Below are positions 16,363 to 16,862 of a DNA stretch of 16,862 bases, piece after piece (position 1 is the stretch's first letter; every line of letters starts with the position of its first letter). The notes beneath the pieces are model-generated. The model saw only the letters and a list, made by a program, of their open reading frames with translations, was not told the origin of the DNA and made no database searches. Origin of the DNA: Russula earlei. Lineage: Eukaryota; Basidiomycota; Agaricomycetes; Russulales; Russulaceae. Made by a program: the position numbers and the translations under genes. The stretch lies in contig JAGFNK010000989.1 of NCBI GenBank assembly GCA_025769875.1, forward strand, positions 1 through 16,862, given 5' to 3'.

Positions 16363-16862
16363 TGTCATGAACCATTCTCCGGAGAGGGCCCTTGAAGGAC
16401 CCTTCCTTATAGGAGGAAACCCAGCCTCTATGGTGTCACCCTGTTCACACGAGCAAAAGGGGTGAGTAGAGGTGTCCCACAATATCGCGTCGCGCATTGT
16501 TGCGCGCGATTCTCGCACAATCGACATACAGCAAGCCCCATTAAAGGCAACACCTTCTAGCAACAAAAGACAGCATTAGGCCTTTCTAAGGACCCTTTGG
16601 AATGACCCTAGGAACTCTACAATAGGTACTAACCTAGTATCAAAGCCCTACCAAACCTTTATTAGACCAACTCTAATAACTATAGAACGAACTATAAGGC
16701 AACACAAGGACCTTAATAGAAGTATTAGGGTCGACTCTAAGGACCCTAATAGACTATATAAGGGCCTTATAAGATAACACTATCTATTCCCGAACCAAAC
16801 TACAAGTCCTCAAATGACCGGCCCTAAACTAACTAACAGGAAATGAATCATGTGCTTGCACG
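16363..16862 (-). mobile_element. Second Gypsy-type LTR, incomplete at window edge
   Basis: Starts TGTCATGAACCATTCTCC and closely follows the first LTR (10750-11040) for about 290 bp, in the same orientation. After ~16655 it diverges into a stretch built of repeated AAGGACC(C/T)TAATAG-like words. TATATAAG occurs near 16755. It retains CpGs at sites where the first LTR has CA or TG. No polypurine tract can be tested, since its other end is beyond the window. The sequence to its left does not show a clear tRNA primer-binding site, so whether it is the partner LTR or another copy is open. Confidence 0.65.

Noticed and set aside
16144..16566. 140-codon minus-strand ORF
   Set aside because: Starts inside the second LTR and crosses its boundary. 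No gag-like motif was recognised.
10750..16862. One complete Gypsy element between the two LTR copies
   Set aside because: Only the chromodomain end of pol is present. The 4.5 kb between has no reverse transcriptase, RNase H or gag, but has F-box and DUF6533-like pieces, and no clear primer-binding site lies next to the right LTR. A gutted element cannot be excluded.
1..16862. CRISPR arrays, bacterial operons, rRNA or tRNA genes
   Set aside because: No spaced direct repeats, Shine-Dalgarno-linked gene runs or RNA gene signatures were seen. The content is fungal.

Overview
The window looks like an accessory, repeat-rich stretch of a basidiomycete genome, most likely an Agaricomycete. The reasons are an intact F-box/LRR-like protein of the type greatly expanded in mushroom-forming fungi, short GT-AG introns of 50-65 nt, a fragment resembling the fungal multipass membrane family DUF6533, a Ty3/Gypsy chromovirus remnant with a chromodomain, and blocks almost free of CpG, as methylated fungal transposon DNA becomes. 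Genus cannot be settled from the sequence.

Layout. 1-808 (-) is a frameshifted F-box pseudogene cut by the window edge. 773-2960 has CpG-containing but undiagnosed sequence with one open frame upstream of the pseudogene and one intron-like segment. 2966-3040 is a tiny hairpin element. 3417-4847 (-) is the only long intact gene, an F-box protein paralogous to the first. 5105-5604 holds a weak ORF overlapped by a degenerate inverted repeat. 5795-6850 is a complete non-autonomous DNA transposon with perfect 26-bp terminal inverted repeats, TA at both ends and repeated TTCGTCA motifs inside each end. 6866-7324 (-) is a signal-peptide ORF with a duplicated, in-frame 3' splice site.

From about 7840 to 10235 the DNA is nearly CpG-free. 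It includes a large inverted duplication (8525-10749) whose arms carry the same short coding-like segment in opposite orientation. A minus-strand Gypsy LTR (10750-11869) abuts its right end, followed by a polypurine tract and the last ~70 codons of pol with a chromodomain (12117-12330). A second CpG-free block (12525-14699, one CpG in ~2.2 kb) contains a third F-box relative: a decayed C-terminal fragment on the plus strand (13468-13702).

A short CpG-rich TACGGTA/TACCGTA module (14688-14840) ends that block. Then come a DUF6533-like fragment (14991-15334), an unassigned region with one ORF, a perfect hairpin (16141-16170), and a second LTR copy (16363 to the window end) that keeps CpGs which the first LTR has lost.

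The genes do not form a pathway. The coherent theme is a repeat graveyard: one gene family present as intact, frameshifted and CpG-decayed copies, among several transposon classes of different apparent age.
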